64,000 nucleotides of DNA from Liopterus haemorrhoidalis. Taxonomy: Eukaryota; Arthropoda; Insecta; Coleoptera; Dytiscidae. Positions 45,101-64,000 of the stretch are shown here, in pieces; within the stretch, counting starts at the first letter, position 1, and every line of letters starts with the position of its first letter. Location: NCBI GenBank assembly GCA_963971575.1, contig OZ020625.1:30638537-30702536 (forward strand), in the 5' to 3' direction. Both the position numbers and the translations under genes were made by a program. Under the pieces are notes generated by a model, which was not told the origin of the DNA, did no database searches, and worked only from the letters and a program-made list of their open reading frames with translations.

Positions 45101-45998
45101 GATATGAATTGTTATTTTTCACACATTTCAGGGTTTTATAGGTATTTGATAAGTGGGAACAAATTTCTAGAATTTATTTAACCCTTTGCATGAATTTTTA
45201 TATTTGGCTGAAATAATTCATGAGCATTAGGAATTGGTTCTCATTGATGGAAAAATTAATTAAAAAAATATATTTAAAATATTATTATTTTTATGAAAAA
45301 ATAATAATTAAAATAATAATTTAGGGTTTGTGCCATACATGGAACATTATGATTGTACATTATGTTACAAAAGAAAATGATTCCGTATTATTTGCTCGTC
45401 AATTGCTAGGTGTTCTATATTAGGGATTAAAAGCAGTTACCCTCGAATTTTTGAAAAAAAGGTCGTATCTTCTAGTTGTCATTTCTCAATAAATTCAGAG
45501 TTGAAGTGCAAATTCCGCTTGATATCCTCAAATCTATTGCAGCCCATTACTTGAGATACTGCAGGATCCATTGCTGTGTATGTGGCATATATGAACATTC
45601 ATGAAGTAACGTTCTGATTCAGTTTTAAAAGTAAAATAAAAAATAAAAAACGGAATGTGCCATATATGGCACACTATGCGGTAAAGGGTTAAAAAAAATC
45701 ATATTTCAATGGTTATGTGGGTAGTTCTAACGTTCCAAATTTATTCAGTGACTTTTTGCTCGGATTACTCTTATGTGTGTGTGTGTGTTTTTTTTTTTTT
45801 ATCACGTTATATTTGATCATATGACTGATTTTTTTTTTTTTTTCAGGAGTCTGCGATACTCAGAGACCTGGAATGTTGGACATGAAGGGAAGAGCCAAGT
45901 GGGACGCATGGAAGAACCGGGAATGCGTCTCTCAGGAAGAGGCAAAAAAACTTTACATTGAAAAAGTGGAAGCCTTAAAAACAAGCATCGGTTTTTAA
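42155..45998 (+). CDS. Acyl-CoA-binding protein, paralogue 2
   Basis: Coding exons 42155-42269 and 45847-45998 (stop TAA), 88 aa. The ATG follows a good acceptor (TTTTTCTCAG, 42141-42150), so a 5' UTR intron and an upstream non-coding exon are likely. The product is a cytosolic acyl-CoA carrier. Landmarks: MSLDEQFNKAAEDVKKLKS, LYGLFKQASVG (family usually LYGLYKQATVGD), RPGMLDMKGRAKWDAW and KLYIEKVEALK. Small departures are Phe for the second conserved Tyr and VCDT in place of DVNT. This copy keeps the canonical loop and is closer to typical insect ACBPs than paralogue 1. The 3.6-kb intron contains a mariner deletion derivative, satellite boxes and a piggyBac-like element. AATAAA lies at 46003-46008. 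Confidence 0.92.
42314..42780 (+). mobile_element. Mariner deletion derivative with HTH remnant (ACBP2 intron)
   Basis: Roughly inverted ends (CTTCACTCAATAAGCATCCG at left, CTTATTGAGCGACG at right). Inside, 42510-42645 encodes EFRVLIKHCFLMGKNTVEAK and KSTITDWYAEFK, the N-terminal helix-turn-helix of a mariner transposase. The frame then runs into unrelated AT-rich sequence, so the catalytic domain is deleted. Confidence 0.72.
42842..44650 (+). repeat. Satellite-box array in ACBP2 intron
   Basis: Repeated boxes (GAGATAGAGACCTGCGGTTT, GAATTTTTGGAATC) occur with periods of about 120-190 bp, first forward (42870-44140), then inverted (44290-44640, with CAAACCTCAAGTCTCTATTT). The linkers differ from those of the 170-bp array. 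Confidence 0.8.
44660..44909 (-). CDS. Candidate Pro-rich exon on the opposite strand
   Basis: The minus strand reads MLYPPHQGIMGWNTAPSWDQ, then SPYHLCPQTPYAPPGLSAV, ending next to a donor-like CCG|GTAAGA (about 44715). Unlike its surroundings it is not AT-rich and reads like genuine protein (Pro, Trp, Tyr). No family recognised. It could be an exon of a nested gene, a retrocopy fragment, or a transduplicated piece inside a transposon. Confidence 0.3.
45182..45688 (-). mobile_element. piggyBac-like non-autonomous element, copy C (ACBP2 intron)
   Basis: TTAA at 45178-45181 and 45689-45692. Ends CCCTTTGCATGAATTTTT and inverse of CCCTTTACCGCATAGTGTGC. The minus-strand transposase fragment has small deletions compared with copies A and B. 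Confidence 0.82.
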
Positions 45999-46233
45999 CA
46001 GAAATAAATTAATATATATTATAAAATTTACTCTGAAGGCATCACTGATTATAATTTAAAAATTATTATAATAAAATTTTTATACAAAATGTATTTTGTA
46101 TTTACTAAAGTACTATTATATTAAAGATTTTTTTTTTAAAACAAAAATGGTTTTATTTTCATTGTTGTTATTCCTTTTGTAACGTGTTGAAGTTTCCATG
46201 AAAACCCTTCTATATAAAATGAGACAGATAATA
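45999..46233. other. ACBP2 3' region
   Basis: 3' UTR with AATAAA at 46003-46008, then a MITE end (AAATGAGACAGATAA) adjoining the next element. No gene. Confidence 0.5.
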
Positions 46234-47304
46234 GATGTGTTCGATTTGCACATTTGCAGTTACTGTTTACTGCCGCGTTAAAAAAATCTGTTCGGTTTGT
46301 TTGGCAGTAACTGCAAATCTGTTCGATTTGTCGTAATTTACTGCCAGTTTATGACGCTACTGCGAAAAAGTTACAGCTGCTTCTCTTGCGGATTATTTGT
46401 TACGGCTGTGTTTGTTTACCTTTTTGAGTTGGTACCATACATAAAGAATAAATGGTTGGTACTTTGTTTTTGACTTTTTGACAGGAATATGGCTAGCATA
46501 TTTGTTTTGATATTTATACTATATTCTTTGATGGCTAATGTCTTACAAATTCTTTTTATTAATATCCTGGGACAATAGTTTCTACAAAATTTTTCAGTTT
46601 TTCTATCCTGGGGCATTTTGTAAACCTCGCAAATACAGTTCATAACTTCATCCGAACTCGAAAAATCTAAATCTGAATCAGATGATTCTGGATTTGATAA
46701 TATTTCAAGATCCATTAAATATATCTAATATTTTTCACCCTTTCGACACTAGGCTGACCAGATTTTTTTCACAGAAAAAGAGTATACTAAAAAAAAAGGT
46801 TACACTCCAAAAATTCAAATAATGAGCAAAAAACAGAGGTCCTCATTCAAAAATACTAGTGACGAGCAAAAAAAAAGGTCTTCACTCCCAAAATAGAAGT
46901 GATGAGCAAAAAAAAAGGTCCTCACTTCTAAACTAGAAGTAATGATTACAAGTGACCATCAAAAAAGAGTATATTGAGGGTTTTTTTATAAAAAGTAAGA
47001 GTTTAGAAAATATTACTCCAAAAAGAGTATAATACTCTTAAAAAGAGTACGTCTGGTCAACCTATTCGACACACAAGATAATCTCCGAACCAAATCGTAA
47101 AAAGATTCTTAACCTGGAAAGTTATCTGACATCTGTCTGACATTTAACAAACGTCAGACGTACTTCTTATTCTTTACGTATAAACAAATCGAACAGAAAA
47201 TTAAACTCGCTGTATGTTACCAGTTTTTAGTAGTAAACTGCTAACTGCAGCGTTTTACTGCTAGCGTTTAGCAGTATAACGCGAAGGTGCAAATCGAACA
47301 TACC
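46234..47304 (-). mobile_element. 1.07-kb TIR element with transposase N-terminal fragment, copy 2
   Basis: Same element as 15791-16870: ends GATGTGTTCGATTTGCA and the inverse of GGTATGTTCGATTTGCA, the MDLEILSNPESSDSDLDF frame on the minus strand (46715-46416, longer here because of a changed stop), and the same internal minisatellite. It has inserted next to a GAGACAGATAA MITE end. Confidence 0.68.
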
Positions 47305-47801
47305 TTTTGAAAGTTGCCACTTCAGAATTACCACCCTAAGATGATATTTTAAATATACAACATAAAAAAGTAAATTTCCCTCTTAGTTTCGTATTACAAA
47401 ATGAGAGATAATAAAACTACCACACAAAAATTTTAGCGCCATTTTTTAAATTTATATATGCTGCCATCTCTTGGAAATTTTCCCAACTAAATGTTCAGTT
47501 GATAAAGTAAAATTTTGCTGAAACAGCTGAGCAAACCAGTGCTTCTAAAACAATATATGCAATTTTCCAACATTTTAATTATAAAAACATTAAAAAACCG
47601 TACCTTTAGTTAATTTTTTGCTACAATTTAACAAAAAAGTGCTTAAATATTGTTTATTTAAAACCTTTCTGTCCGTTTTGAGTACCTTTTTGACTTTTTT
47701 AAGGTCTATAAAGAACATTTTGAGATTCTCTCAAATGTTATGTTTTGACGTTTTGATTCGTATGTATTAAAAGTTAATTTTAAACAATAATAAGTGCAAA
47801 A
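47305..47801 (+). promoter_or_regulatory. DHX8: Upstream region of DHX8
   Basis: Short intergenic gap between a transposon and the DHX8 ATG. The non-repetitive part (about 47400-47801) must contain the promoter and 5' UTR. No TATA box or initiator could be assigned. Confidence 0.4.

Positions 47802-64000
<16,199 letters not shown>

Overview
The window is AT-rich animal DNA, almost certainly from an insect, possibly a beetle (order-level placement is a guess). The evidence is spliceosomal genes with GT..AG introns, insect-type mobile elements (mariner, Tc1, hAT, piggyBac, Harbinger, LINE and SINE relics), and no bacterial gene organisation. Four host genes, all on the + strand, are embedded in a very dense layer of nested repeats.

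Host genes in order. (1) BBS1, the BBSome subunit, runs from a short 5' exon ending at 15739 through eight further exons to the stop at 26006. Exon phases close exactly to 587 codons. (2) A first acyl-CoA-binding protein gene, 27468-30414, has three exons and 88 aa. (3) A second acyl-CoA-binding protein gene, 42155-45998, has two coding exons and 88 aa. (4) DHX8/PRP22, the DEAH-box spliceosomal helicase, starts at 47802 and continues past the window end. Eight exons (981 codons) are visible, up to the start of the winged-helix region after helicase motif VI. The genes do not form a single pathway. The two ACBP genes are a dispersed paralogue pair.

Layout. 1-15.5 kb: gene-free repeats. These are a hAT-like element with a perfect 8-bp target duplication, several MITEs, degenerate mariner and DUF4817-type relics, a large foldback, a 170-bp satellite array, copies of a composite repeat with tRNA-like cores, and a LINE 3' end. 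15.7-26 kb: BBS1, with a Jockey-like RT relic, a Tc1-like element whose left terminal repeat is split by a DD41D mariner-like element, and a piggyBac-like element in its introns. 26.1-42 kb: a hAT relic, ACBP1, AT-rich tandem repeats, a second foldback, a second copy of the 403-1538 hAT-like element, a second DD41D element with one nonsense codon, and three satellite arrays. 42.1-47.3 kb: ACBP2 with a mariner deletion derivative, satellite and piggyBac-like element in its intron. 47.8-64 kb: DHX8, whose introns hold a SINE, a hAT-like element with a near-perfect 8-bp target duplication, satellites, two composite repeats with tRNA-like cores, a MADF-encoding TIR element, a Mos1-like mariner and a Harbinger relic.

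Most notable: the composite repeat family (about 0.9-1.1 kb, five main loci) keeps a shared frame but carries different tRNA-like segments at the same internal position, each followed by T-runs. This looks like a modular Pol III-type element and may not have been described. All assignments are by eye from translated sequence and recalled family features. No database search or RNA evidence was available.
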